Position numbers and translations under genes: made by a program
Source of the DNA: Chloromonas sp. AAM2
Lineage: Eukaryota; Chlorophyta; Chlorophyceae; Chlamydomonadales; Chlamydomonadaceae
NCBI GenBank assembly: GCA_004335635.1
Contig: QAXH01004151.1
Coordinates: 1-51,878, forward strand
Reading direction: 5' to 3'
DNA: 51,878 nt
Shown: positions 23,370-34,880 of the stretch, in pieces
How the letters are laid out: every line of letters starts with the position of its first letter
Position numbering within the stretch: the first letter of the stretch is position 1
The notes under the pieces: generated by a model
What the model saw: the letters and a program-made list of their open reading frames with translations, nothing else
Database searches by the model: none
Told to the model about the DNA's origin: nothing

Positions 23370-26300
23370 TCAGCATTGCCCACCCACCAGTGGTTGCCTC
23401 AAGGCTGCGGGATGTGCATGTCATAGAGGACCGACTGCCAGTGAAACAGAAAGGAGGCAGACGGACATTTTCTGACGTTAATGGTTGCATGATGATCTCG
23501 CAGCACTGGTGCGAATCATCAGACAAGGTGTGCATTCTTACAGGGATACTTGCTTTTGACATGACGGCAGTCAAAGGCTGACAGTGATCGTGACATACGT
23601 TGTTGGTTCGCGAAACATTTGTGACCGGCTTGGAACTCCTGTCAACAGCTCATACCAAGGAGCCGACACTCTGGCCTGCTCATTAACTCCGGTTATTTTA
23701 AGGTGGGAGTGCACACCAGGAAGCACGTTGGAGTGCGAAGTGCTGGAGGCCATTGCTGAGGGATGCTGCACTAGTGCTCCGCAACCCAATGACTAGAGCA
23801 GTCAAGTTGCTTGCTGTGTTTCCCAATATTGGTGGTCACTTGCGGTGCAATCCCCCTTTCAGTTGAACCCTGTAGGTTACCGGATACTGAGACAATCAAA
23901 AATAGGGCATGTCACTGTACCTCCTTGTAGCACAGGCCCTAGTGCGTATGCCGCCATGACAGGCAGGTATTTTACACATGAAGCTACTCAGGCTGTGCTG
24001 CACGTGACCGTGACACCTTCCCAGCTTGTCAGATGTCTGATCCATTTCTCACGATATAGGGAAGTTGCCAAACTGCGCCGTACTGGCCATGCAACGTACG
24101 CCACACCCGATCCCTTTTGAAGCGAGCGTCAACAAAACACGTTGCAGACCAGATGGCAAAACGAATGCACGCAAAGACGCCTTCAACAAGGTAGAACAGG
24201 CGGCTTCCAGCATGGTAGAAACTGCACTAGGCTTCAGTCGACCTCCCGAATCAAATGGCAGGCAGGTCACCGCACGCTCAAGACATCGGTACTACCGGCT
24301 AGAAGCCAGTCCGTTCCACAACAAGATGCTTCAGCCAGCACAGCCAGCAAATGGCTCGCTGAAACAACGACTGGCTAGCCAGCTCAACCCTCTCAGTCTA
24401 CCCTGGTGTGCACGTCTGCACAAGGCATGACCATACTCAAAAGCATGATGACAACAACCAGCGGCCCAAGTTGCGGGGCTCTCCTACAGTTAACAGGCGT
24501 GCTGCTTACGCAGGGTTGCCTGACTGGTGCTGTACAAACCCATACCCGGGCAATCATTCTCAAGGACCGCATACAGGGCGATAATCGAGTAGCCCACAGG
24601 AACAATGTACGGACTATGAACCCTCAACGGACCACGTCACAATGCTCCAGCGCTCATAGGACAAGAACAAAGCACCTGAGTGTACTTGCGTTTTGTGGTT
24701 TTGCAGGTGTTGTTGCTGGCAGCTGCCATGCTTCAACGTCCCAACCTGTATGATAGGAAAACGGTTCATTGGCCTGTCCTAGGGAAAACACCACCTGTCA
24801 GAGAGTCACGCACGCAGTAAAGTGGTCTGTCGCAAACCACCACTGGAACAAAGCACAACCCTCTGGCTGCCCACCAGCTACATGAATGGCTGCGTGCTTT
24901 GCCTCAAATACCTGCCAATCATCAATCGGCCCTCCGATACTTTGCAAATGCTAGACCTTCCTATGCCAGGAGAAGTAAAAAGATTTAGTTGTTAGATTGA
25001 GAGGGCAACTTGCAGGTGTTGAACACACGGCACGTCTGCAAGTGCTAATCTGACGGGCTTGTATCACAACCCTTATGGCACCTTCTCGTCCCCTTTCCGA
25101 GTGCACAGCGAAATGGACATTGGCAAACCGAAGTCTGAGACCGCAAAATCAATCCTCCTCCAAACATGTCGTTTGATGAAGCAGCCATGGCACAATGTAC
25201 ACTGCATGTACACTGCATGTCTTGAACGTGCTTGCTTAAGTGCAGCAGGTTCCTTGAACAAACCTTGCGCCAATACCCATCTAGGCTGTCCCACACCTGA
25301 CAAATGAACACCACGTGCCACATAAATTCCACGGCAATGCCATCCTGCCTGCCCTTCCACTGCCAAGGTTCCTTTCCCTTCTTCCTTTCCAAGGTCTTGC
25401 ATGCTGTCAATCAGGTGCGCAATGTTACGCCATCCACAGGCATTGCACCAGTCAAGGCACCTGATATGAAATGACAAGTCGTGCCACCCTGTCTGTTATG
25501 AACACAGACAGTGCCGCTTTTCATGTCTCACTGGTATGACTGTCCAGTAGCAAGTCAACCGCGCTCCACACCCAAATAGAACAATTCGCCTTGCTTCCAG
25601 GCCCTACTCATAGCCACATCCTGCTACCTCACAGCTTCAGCCGTAGATTGAAGCTGAATCAGGGGGGAAAAAGGGCAAGGGAGAATTGTGGGTGGTTGGG
25701 GTGGAAAACAGGGACAGCCCAGACAAATGCTAACGCCAGCCCACCTGCTTCATGACAGCATACCCTGCTCGGGCAGCCAAAGCAAGGTGGAACTGGACCA
25801 ACAAGTGCAAAAGGCAAGACCTACATGGCTGCACTGCAGAGGAAGCGCAGCATTGAAACAGCATACCAGAAATCAGCTGCGACAGCACCTGGCTCGCTCG
25901 AAGGGCCAGACCAAAGAACTGACGTAATTATCATCACACATGTTTCGCATCACATGACATTGCTGCCAGCTGCTCACGTGGTCAGTCTCCAAGCAGTGAG
26001 TCAGACGCATCAGCGGTGTCTTCTGAATACCGTTACTGTTTGCAGGTCATGAGAGAACAATGGGCGAAAAGAAAACGCTGCCTCTCGCAGCACTCATGTC
26101 GTGTTGGGCGCCTGTCTTTTGTTGTGTTTTTGCGACCATGCAGAGCTAGGCTGCGCTGTCACACCATGAGTGCCACATGGCACGAGATCCATGTCTACGA
26201 TGCACATTGAGCATACCAGGTAGGCAAACCGGCTGTAACTACCAAGCCTCAGGCAGTCCCGCATAACAAGATCACTGCTGTCTTCCAGCAGCAAGCGTTC

Positions 26301-26504
26301 TGCCTCTTCTACACTGCTAGATGAAAACACCAGCCTGTTACATCACCCACAACTGCCTTCCCCAGCAGAAGTCATCACACCAGTATCATCATCTGGTAGC
26401 CGTGTAAGTCCACGCCGTCATCACCAGCTGTAGTAAGCACCGACTGTAGCAGCATCGCCTGGTGATGCCGGGCATGCAGCAGCCCGGGCAACTTTGGTTG
26501 TAAT
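23370..26504. other. Convergent intergenic region, no recognised gene
   Basis: The region holds the 3' ends of the CNB-protein gene (plus) and the first BAH-GATA gene (minus). The longest open frames (24065-24430 plus, 25073-25477 minus) encode peptides with no family resemblance and without consistent flanking splice sites. A short direct repeat of a TGTACACTGCA unit lies at about 25195-25220. The last few hundred bases are probably the 3' untranslated region of the BAH-GATA gene. Confidence 0.5.
26338..26342 (-). terminator. Probable TGTAA polyadenylation signal of BAH-GATA gene 1
   Basis: The minus strand reads TGTAA about 165 bases beyond the stop codon at 26505, a distance that suits a chlorophycean 3' untranslated region. 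Confidence 0.5.
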
Positions 26505-29500
26505 TCACCAGTGCCTGGCGCCATCGCAGGCGCCAACCAGATCTTCAAGGTCGGTATGGTGGCCTGCGTGGTCTCCCTGGTGCACACCAGGCCTGTTGCC
26601 AAGCACCACGTCGTCATACTCGTTGTGGCAGTTGGCATTGCGGCCATGGCCAGAGCCAAGAACCACGTCATCATACTCATCACCCATCACGTGGCCCACA
26701 TGGGGAAGACCGTTTCCACCATGGTGGGTGTTGCTGCCACCACCCATGGCGCTGCAGGGCTGCAGCAGAGCGCAGCTATCCATCAGACCGTCATCAAGCT
26801 CCTCCAGCCCGGGCAGGCAGCCCAGCTCAGACTGCGTAATCAAGAGGGTCACATTAGTTCACATGCCAACTACGTCTACGTATGCCTATCCCAAATGTGT
26901 TATCTGCTTAACGCCAGATTTCAACTCCAAAAGCCCCGATTGTTTTAAACATCAACAGTCTGGAAAGCTTTGACCATCCAGCAGGCCAGTATCTGTGTGT
27001 AAGCTGTGTGTAACCCAGCGTAGCCCCCACAAGAGCCCAGTGGCAATAACCTCACCTGCAGACCTCCCTGCAGAGCAAGCTGTGGGTGGATTTCGACCAG
27101 GTCTGCCATCATGGTGCGGAGCTGACCAATCACATCCACTGCCTCGCTGCGCGCCTTGGCAGCCTCTTCCTGGCGTGTCAACAGCACCTGCATGCATGAT
27201 AAGGTGGTGACAAAGGCAACACTGCTGTGATATCCTTGACATGCAGCAAACTGGACATGCATTCAGGCACAACACACACAGCATGGAGCCCTGTGAAAGC
27301 AGGCGAACAGTGCGACAGACATCATCAGCATGGGCCATGCAGTGACTACCAGAGACCAATCACCACATATTCAACATCGCGGATCCAACAGGACATGTTC
27401 TGACCTGATGCACTGCCGCCAGAGCCGCATCTGCCGCTGCTGCTTCAGCCGCTGCCTTGTCCACTGCACGACCCAGCAACTCCAGGCTCTCCACCACTGC
27501 CACAGGCAGGGCACTGCGTGCCTCCTCAATGCTCGCCAGCACGCCCGAGTAGCGACCAATGCTGGGCACCCATAAGGCAGCACGGGCAGCAACAGCACGG
27601 AGGTCAACTGTGCCGCCATCTGCCGCCAGGCTGTTGGATGAGTGACGTGCCAGGCCCAGCCGGACAAGCCCGATCTGCTTGCCGCCATGCGACTGCTGCT
27701 GCTGCTTTGGGTGCGGCGTGACCTCATGGCCAGTCGTATCAGCAGGCTGTGGAAGAGTAGGAGACTTGCTTTGAGGCATGGACAGACCGCCGACACCCTG
27801 CACTATTCCACCATCGAAGTCTCCGCTTGCCACCTGCAGACGTGCAGTAGTCGTTTGATTGATTTTAAGACTTCAACGAAGTCTTCAAGGGACCTGCCAT
27901 GAGCCTAAAAAGTGCCCAAAAAGGCCAATGTAAAGCTTGCATGGCGTGCTTGACATGCCCATGAGTTCCCACCTGAAGAGCAGCCTCCTCCTCCTCCTGT
28001 CCCATGGTCTGCTGCTGTGTGTAGCGACCATACGCATTGCCCATCTGCAGTGCGTCCTCCTCAGTGTTGCCTATGGGACCCAGTACCATGTCCTGAGCAG
28101 ACTCGCTGCTGTTGTGTGACGACTCATGTGAGGAAACAAGCCTGTCTCCTTCCACCACCCCCTCCAGTTTCACCTCCATCCCTGCTGCAGTGGCTTGAAG
28201 ATGTCCCAGCGAGGTTCCTGCGCCGCCCTGCACCTGATGCTCCAGGCCAAACCCTGGAATCTGCAGGTGCTGACCAGCTGCGACCCGCCGTGCCCTGCTG
28301 CAGCTAGCCTGCTGCGCAACTGCCTCCGCAGCTGCCACGACAGCGGCTGATGATGCAGCTATGATGGCATGTGCTCGTGCCTCGTCCATGTCAGGAAAGT
28401 TGCCAGTGCGGGCAAACTCTGCAGTGCGATTGGCTGCCAGAACTGCAGCCTGCAAGGCATGACACGAAGGCAAGAACAACTCATACTGCGTCTAAGGCCA
28501 AAGAAAGCATGAGTGTCACCCTGCCATGCCTCAACGCCATCAAGTACTCAGCTAAGGCGTGCTGATGCGCACCTGGCGCACCGGACGCGCTGGCTGCTGG
28601 CTGCACCCGCTGGTCTCTGCACGCTCGCTGGGAACACGGACACCCTGCAAATGCATGGGCAGAAAAACGGTCAAGACTGGCAGAATCCGGTGCTCGAGAC
28701 ACAACAAACTTACTGAAAATTCTTGGCTGATTGGTCCCTGCTGTAAGCCATCAATTTTGCAGTGCTGTTCATAGGCACAATGGTGAACGGAACGTACCTG
28801 TTTGCTGGATGGTGAGAGCACAGGCGCTATGGCAGGCATGCCTGATGAACTGGCTGTTTTCTGTGTGTGGGGCATCATGGCCATGCCATGAGTCGGCACT
28901 GTGGCACAACTGTGCATGGCTGGAGCGCGCCCTGCAGGTGCATGCTGCGCAGCAGCACGGCTGACGCCTGCACCGCCACAGCGCTTGCCTGCACGGTTCT
29001 GCTGCCTTCCATACCTGACACCGCAAGCATTGCACAGCGTCTTTGGTCCTGCATGGCAAGCAGCAGTCAGCAAACTTGGGAACTGCATGCATGAAGGAGC
29101 ATGGGAGCAAAAAGCAGTATCCTGTCCCAGGCCTGCCAGACTTGCATGCTCACCATGAGGACCCTCACGCCATTGTGGTGTCTGCGTGGCGCCGCACTCC
29201 ACGCAGGTGCGGATGCAAGGTGCGGCTGCCCCCATGCTGTACACAGCTGCCTGAGCGTTGCTGAGGAAAGATGCGTTGTTATTGCCTTTCCTGCGACCCG
29301 TAGTGCGCTCCTCATCGCCAGGCAGCACATCGCATGCCTCCATGCCGTTGTTCAGACGGGCGGAGTCCATGCGAACCTTTTTGCAGCTGCGCGTGTCCTC
29401 ACTGTCAGCAACGTCCTCCTCTGGTGCTGAAGGAGAAGCTGAAGCCCTACGATTGTTGCGCTTCGAGTCATGATGACCGGCTGCAGCCCCTGCGCACAAC

Positions 29501-30623
29501 AGAGGCAAGCTTGTGCAAAAAGCAGCAGGGCATTTCTGGCAAGGTTGAAAAGAAGTGTTCTCACCTGCAGCCAGGTCCGTGTATGGCACCAGCGTGTTCG
29601 TGTCCTGGCGGTACAACCCCCGAGAAAAGAACCACACTCCATCGCACCCCTTGGCCAGCTTCAGCGCCTGCATCATGAAGTCGCATACGGATTGCCGGAT
29701 GAAGCTTAGCAGGGTCAGTGGTTGGATGGCAGCGCTGATGGGTTGCGAAAAGGGTAGTCTGACCGGAAGCCCCCGCCTGAGCATCCGCTGCATTCACTGC
29801 TGCCATTGTTGTGGCAATACCACTGTCCCACGCTTATGATGGTGCGTGCAAGTGGTAGGCGAGCAGATCGCTACATAGGACATTTGAAACCCACCTCGTC
29901 GTAGTTCCTACAGCGAAAGACTTGGCACTTGCAGCTGATGCAGCCGATGGGATTGACGTCTGTCTCTTCAAGCTGCAAGGAAAGCGCACAGCATTAGCTT
30001 GGCATGCTCTGCTTCATACGACAAACTTCAAGTGTGCGCCCACAACCCCGCACCTCGACAAGTTCCCTCTCCTTGTCCGGCTGCCCTCTGTGTCGAGCAT
30101 CCAGATTGGTGAGCCTTTCAAACCAGCGGATCTGCGAGCCAGGCGCAGGGCATACGTGGGCCATTGGGCCGGCGCTTCCGCAATGCGCACACGCGTTTTG
30201 GGCGGGCCCCCGAGCTTCTGTCCTCTTTCTGAACAGCGACACCGTGCCAGAGCTTGCTGACTATACAGCTGTTCGAGCTCACCTCTATGCAGTGTGGCTC
30301 GGGAGCTTCTGGGCTCAGGTCGCAGAAGCAAGCCTTAACTCGGCCAACATAACATGGCTGGCTTTCCGTCTCTGGATGGAGACAAACAGAGTCTCCCTGC
30401 ACGCATCGCACAGTGCAAGAGCCAGCTGCTTGCCCCTGGTGACCGGCGGGCTGATCCTCTTGCAATTGATGGGCGGGCAAAGTGCGGCATCAGCGTGTTC
30501 TGCTCTCACCAGAGAGTATTGGGTCCCATTCAGAGAGAAGCTGCTGTAAAACTGTTTATTGTCCGCGACATGGGACTGTGCGCCCCACACGAACACCTGA
30601 AGGGCTGGTTGCGCCCCGGTCAT
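26505..30623 (-). CDS. BAH-domain plus GATA zinc-finger protein 1
   Basis: Predicted exons on the minus strand: 30623-30510, 30396-30283, 30131-30054, 29972-29895, 29667-29565, 29489-29154, 29048-28798, 28644-28573, 28449-27973, 27833-27405, 27187-27056, 26831-26505; 836 residues. A BAH domain occupies roughly residues 9-160: FVWG, QFYSSFSLNGTQYSLGDSVC, CYVGRVKACF, PEPHCIE, IRWFERLTNL, DVNPIGCISCKCQVF, GVWFFSRGLY. BAH domains bind nucleosomes or modified histone tails. A class-IV GATA finger (Cys258, 261, 280 and 283; spacing 2-18-2) follows, with CVECGATQTPQWREGPHG and PKTLCNACGVRYGR, so DNA binding at GATA-like sites is likely. The rest is Ala/Gln-rich with a short coiled coil (exon 11) and an acidic tail that repeats EYDDVVLG. 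The start ATG at 30623 precedes LQVFVW, which aligns with the first exon of the neighbouring paralogue. Action in the nucleus as a chromatin-linked regulator is inferred. Confidence 0.88.
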
Positions 30624-33600
30624 GCTCCTTCTTCAGAGCAGGGTGTGTGCAATGTGCGTTCTTGAATGCCTGCCAGCGGTTGCGTGTTGAGACGAATCAG
30701 GGTTGACCTGCAGGTCAAGCGGTTGGCCATAACGGCCAGAATCCTCCAAATCCCGTCACTGCCACGGGATAGTTGGGTTGGGATTTTTGTGCGGGACCTC
30801 CCTATACGTTTGTGTACGTCGTGACTATTGTTCACGCTGGATGTGGGCACTTGTAAAAGTGCTTTAGGATTATTCCATCAATTAAGCGGTTACAGGTCTT
30901 GCAATGCCAAAGGAAGGCAACACTGGTGCGAGAACAGCCCTGCCTTGCAAATGCCTCACTAGAAGAATGGCAGTTCACTAACCAGTCTGTGGAAGCAGTC
31001 GGTGTCAATGGTGTCGCACTGGAACAGGTCTGAGAATACATACAATACATGGCACACACATCATGGGCAGATTTGACAGTGGACATGGACAGTCGTACAG
31101 AAGGCCGGGGTCAGCCTTGCCGCACTTGGTCACGCTACTGCATAAACCACATGTCTGCATCTTTCAGCTCAGCTGACATGTGCATGCAACGACCCAAATG
31201 CTTGCTCCCCAAAAAAAAGAAGACTTCATGGCCCGAGTGTGAGCAGTGACAGTGAGAGTTGGTTGACAATGATTTCAATTAGAATTGTTGGTTATTGGAC
31301 ACTGACTCGGTACGTTCTGGTTGGTGCTTCAGTCAACGGAACTGTGCTTGTAACTAGCAGGACTTCACTGTCTCGTCTGCCACAGTGACTCATCAATCAT
31401 GGACTCGTCAGTCACAGACTGTAGTCTGATACAAGGAATTGACGGCAGACAGGAGAAGCAACACATTCAGTGACGCAACAGTGACGCTGCTACCAGGCAG
31501 GATGACAGGCAGGGGCAGGATACCTCCTGCAGGGCTTTCGGAACGTGAATAATAGCATGCACTATCACTTGAAACGCTGTCGCGAGCTGCTGTGTCTTCT
31601 TGGCCGTCTCAGCACACCAAGATGGTGAAATCAAGCGCATGCAAGAAGTGCCGTTCCCACTGCCGGCAACGGGCCAGGATTGCCGAGCATTGCCGAGACG
31701 TTTAAAGTACAGAAACTCCAGTTCGGCCATCGCCCCGGTATTGCTGTCTTTCGCGTTGCTGGAGGCATCAGAGTGCCTGTTAAGTACTCAGGCAGCCGTT
31801 AACGTTGACACTTGGCGCCAGCATCGCGTCTGCTGGGGTAGGGTTTTGTCGACGTTTTTCCCAGGTGCGTCTCACGCATGCGCGCCTCCAGGGCTTGTGC
31901 CTGTACTGGGTGAAGCCCAGAAGCGATGCATGTGGTTGTACTGGGCTAGTTTTGGACCAGGGCGGACTGTGGCTGACCCCTGATGAAAGAGCATACATGG
32001 ATTTGAACTCCACTCCACCGCTGCCAAGCACAGCACCCAGCACCCGAGGAGTCACGACCCGTTTTGTGGAGTTTCATTTTCTACAATTTAACTCAAAATG
32101 CACCTTGCGTACAACTTGTGTCCAACTCAAAATGCAACACACATCGCTGCAGCAGGTCTGCATGTCGCCCATAAAGAGACTTGCGGCGATGGCCGCGTTT
32201 ACGCTTGCTGGGCATCAGACTAACCCATCTGGAAATGAGACTAATGTTTCCTCAGGATTTGACTCCGATTTTCTACGGTCGATGACTGTGACAGGCAATA
32301 TTGACATCCTGTTGGCAATTTGACAGGCGTGACATCAGCATTACGTCATCAGCATTACGTCACCCTGTTCGTGGCATGGCATGGTCAATAACCTCGGCAG
32401 CAACTGGCCTGACCAGGAGTTGACATGGTTGCCATCCTGCCTCCCATCCGCATACCATCGCCTCCTGTATGTTTGCCACCCACATCGCCTATTGATTGCT
32501 GTTAGATCGCGACACTGCATTGGACTGTCCGTCTGGGCCCCCAGTTGTTGTATATGTGCTGGACGGATGCACACCCCGACTTCCTTATGCAACCCTTGAC
32601 TTTGCAGCTGAGTTGCAACATCTGCATGCTGGTATATTATCTCATTCGGGGGCTGGGCATCCTGAGTCTCAGACGCTTGGCAATGTATATACTGATTACA
32701 TAAGTGTACGAGGTCAGCGAGGTAGCCGCTCCAGAGAAGAGTGATCAAGGTTGGGTTGAATCAGCGGTGCTGGTGGCATGATGCCACCTTCGTTCTCGCT
32801 CGGCACAATCATGCCAGGCGATGTGAGTTTGCAATCAGCTAAGAATGGTCTACTGAGTGTCATGCCTGTCGTGCTTTCTTATGTGACTGATGAGTGACTT
32901 GAGCGCGGGATGATGTCATGTTGGACGGGTTGGAATCCCTCCCCTCTTGTGACTGCCTCACTGGTACACAGTCAATGCTCGGCCTAGGCACACCACATTG
33001 ATCCGCATACCACAGTTCATAGACACATGTGTGTAGTGAGACCCTGGCGATGTTCTGATGGGTAGTGAGCCTGCATGGCTTGGTCACTCCGGCCCGATTA
33101 ACTACAAGGCGAACCCCTAGGCTACAGACAGCAGTAAGACTTGACATTGCCAGACTTGGACATTGCCAGAATGGACTATGGACCACTTGTGTGGTGACGG
33201 ATGAGGCGAAGGGCCCACACCACATGCGCGCAGTGATACGCTGGGCGTAAGGCAGCAACCCACACCCACCATGCCGCGGGTGGTCTGCAAGCATGTGGAC
33301 ATCGGGCAGGCGATTTGATCACGCCAAATGCACGGTCACGCTGTGAGGCATGACATGCCTGTGCGGCTAATACGTTGCTGGCCGTGCCAGTGGCCCATAC
33401 ATTAGCCTTGCTCAGAGACGGCTGCAATTCACCTGGTTAGGCCACAGCACGTGCAAGTACAACAGTGCGAGAGAGAAAAAGTTTGGCAGTTCTGGGACAG
33501 TTTGTGACATCTGACACTGACTGGTTGTGTGGGTTAGGGTTATGTGCGACTTAGATGCGGTGTGGTGAGATGTGTTGGGTAGGCAATGTATGGCGCATTG

Positions 33601-34880
33601 TGGACGATAACTGAGATGTGTGGATTCTCTATCATGTGAGGCTGAGCTGGCACTGGTGCACTCTGTTGGTAGACGATGGTGTTGTGCCAGTACTGGGACA
33701 GACTGGGAAGTGTGGCTCTGTCTGCTTGTGATGTTGTTGCCAAGAGTCCGGCTCTTCCTTGGGAGATTAGATGGGTTAGCATCAAAGCCAGTGTTGGAGG
33801 CTACCGTAAAACAAGTTATCGCGGTGGCAGAACACACGAGGAGTCGCACACCAACTGGCCCAGACCTGAGAGCCACACAAGAATTGTCCCAGAACTGGCA
33901 ACCCTTTTTTCCCAGCACACGTGTTGCACGGTGCAGTGGGGCAAAGGTAGTGGGGTTCGTCAACAGTTTCAGCCACACTGATGAGCAGAGAAGCAGTCCA
34001 CTCAGATCAAACTTGTTTTGGGACTTGCCTGACCTTGCGTCGTTTGAGGGATACCACGTCAGGGCCCAGCGCTTGCCATGAATTGGTGGCCCCACCCAAT
34101 CTTGCATGCCCAGCCCTGACGCGGAAGCAGCGATGGACAAAATGTGTTTGGACTCCCTGGCCAGGAAGCCTGTTACAAACATCAGCTGGCTCCTCAAAAC
34201 GTCGCCAAGAGCTGCCACTGAAGCCATTGACAGATGGCCGCGTAGAAACACATCTGCTACCATGCAAAGATGTCAACTCAACATCTGCATGGCAATGAAC
34301 TGTTTAAAATAACCTGCCCTATGCAGCAACTGAAAGCCAAGACGACAAATGTTCAACGCCAGACAGACGCTTCTACTGTGGTGGAAAGTCGACCTCACCA
34401 GCCTGTCCTTTACTTTGATAACAGGTGAAAGGGATTCTCACCACATCAGCAAAGGTTGATTGCTCGTGTCAAAGTCACTTTGTGGAGCGCACACTGCATC
34501 GAACTATTGTACAGCCAACTTGAACCGCAGGCCTTAACGTCTGTGCAAAATTATAGCCATTGCACGGTCAGTAGATACGTGCAACACAGCAAGTGTCAGG
34601 TCTGACATGTCGCTTCCATGCTGCCATCGTACAAGCACGGACATGTAAGCTGATGCACTGCCACGGCGTCGAGCATTCACAACACCAACGAATGCCTGGC
34701 AGACAGCAGCCTACTTCAAGACGTCAGCAGGTGTAAAAGTCACACCCTCCCTACTCTTACTCTTGGTCATTCAGTACAAAGCAAGCAGGTCTGAACTCTG
34801 GACAATTCACCAGCTCATATGCTGCGACCATGACAGCAAACCAAGCATTGCATCTGCAGGCATCCGCGAGCAGTACACAC
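30624..34880. other. Intergenic region between the two BAH-GATA genes
   Basis: This 4.3-kb stretch contains the promoter of BAH-GATA gene 1 at its left end and the 3' end of gene 2 at its right end. No conserved gene was recognised. The longest open frames are 31805-32323 plus (172 codons), 32341-32748 minus and 33412-34263 minus (283 codons); their peptides match nothing I know, and the last one runs over repeat copies. A 14-base unit CATCAGCATTACGT occurs twice at about 32335-32362. The segment 33476-33910 is bounded by inverted copies of the dispersed motif. Confidence 0.5.
33476..33910. repeat. Segment bounded by inverted copies of a dispersed motif
   Basis: The left end (33476-33500) reads AAAAAGTTTGGCAGTTCTGG followed by GACAG; the reverse complement of the right end (33884-33910) reads AAAAAAGGGTTGCCAGTTCT followed by GGGACAA. 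A further same-orientation relative, GCCAGTACTGGGACAG, lies at about 33686-33701. The outer arrangement resembles a short non-autonomous element of about 435 bases with imperfect terminal inverted repeats, but I see no clear target-site duplication and no transposase. Confidence 0.45.

Noticed and set aside
26511..26948. Plus-strand 145-codon frame
   Set aside because: It is antisense to the last exon of BAH-GATA gene 1, whose splice phase and acidic repeats support the minus strand.
33412..34263. 283-codon minus-strand frame as a gene
   Set aside because: It runs through several copies of the dispersed repeat, has no recognisable motif and no supporting splice pattern.
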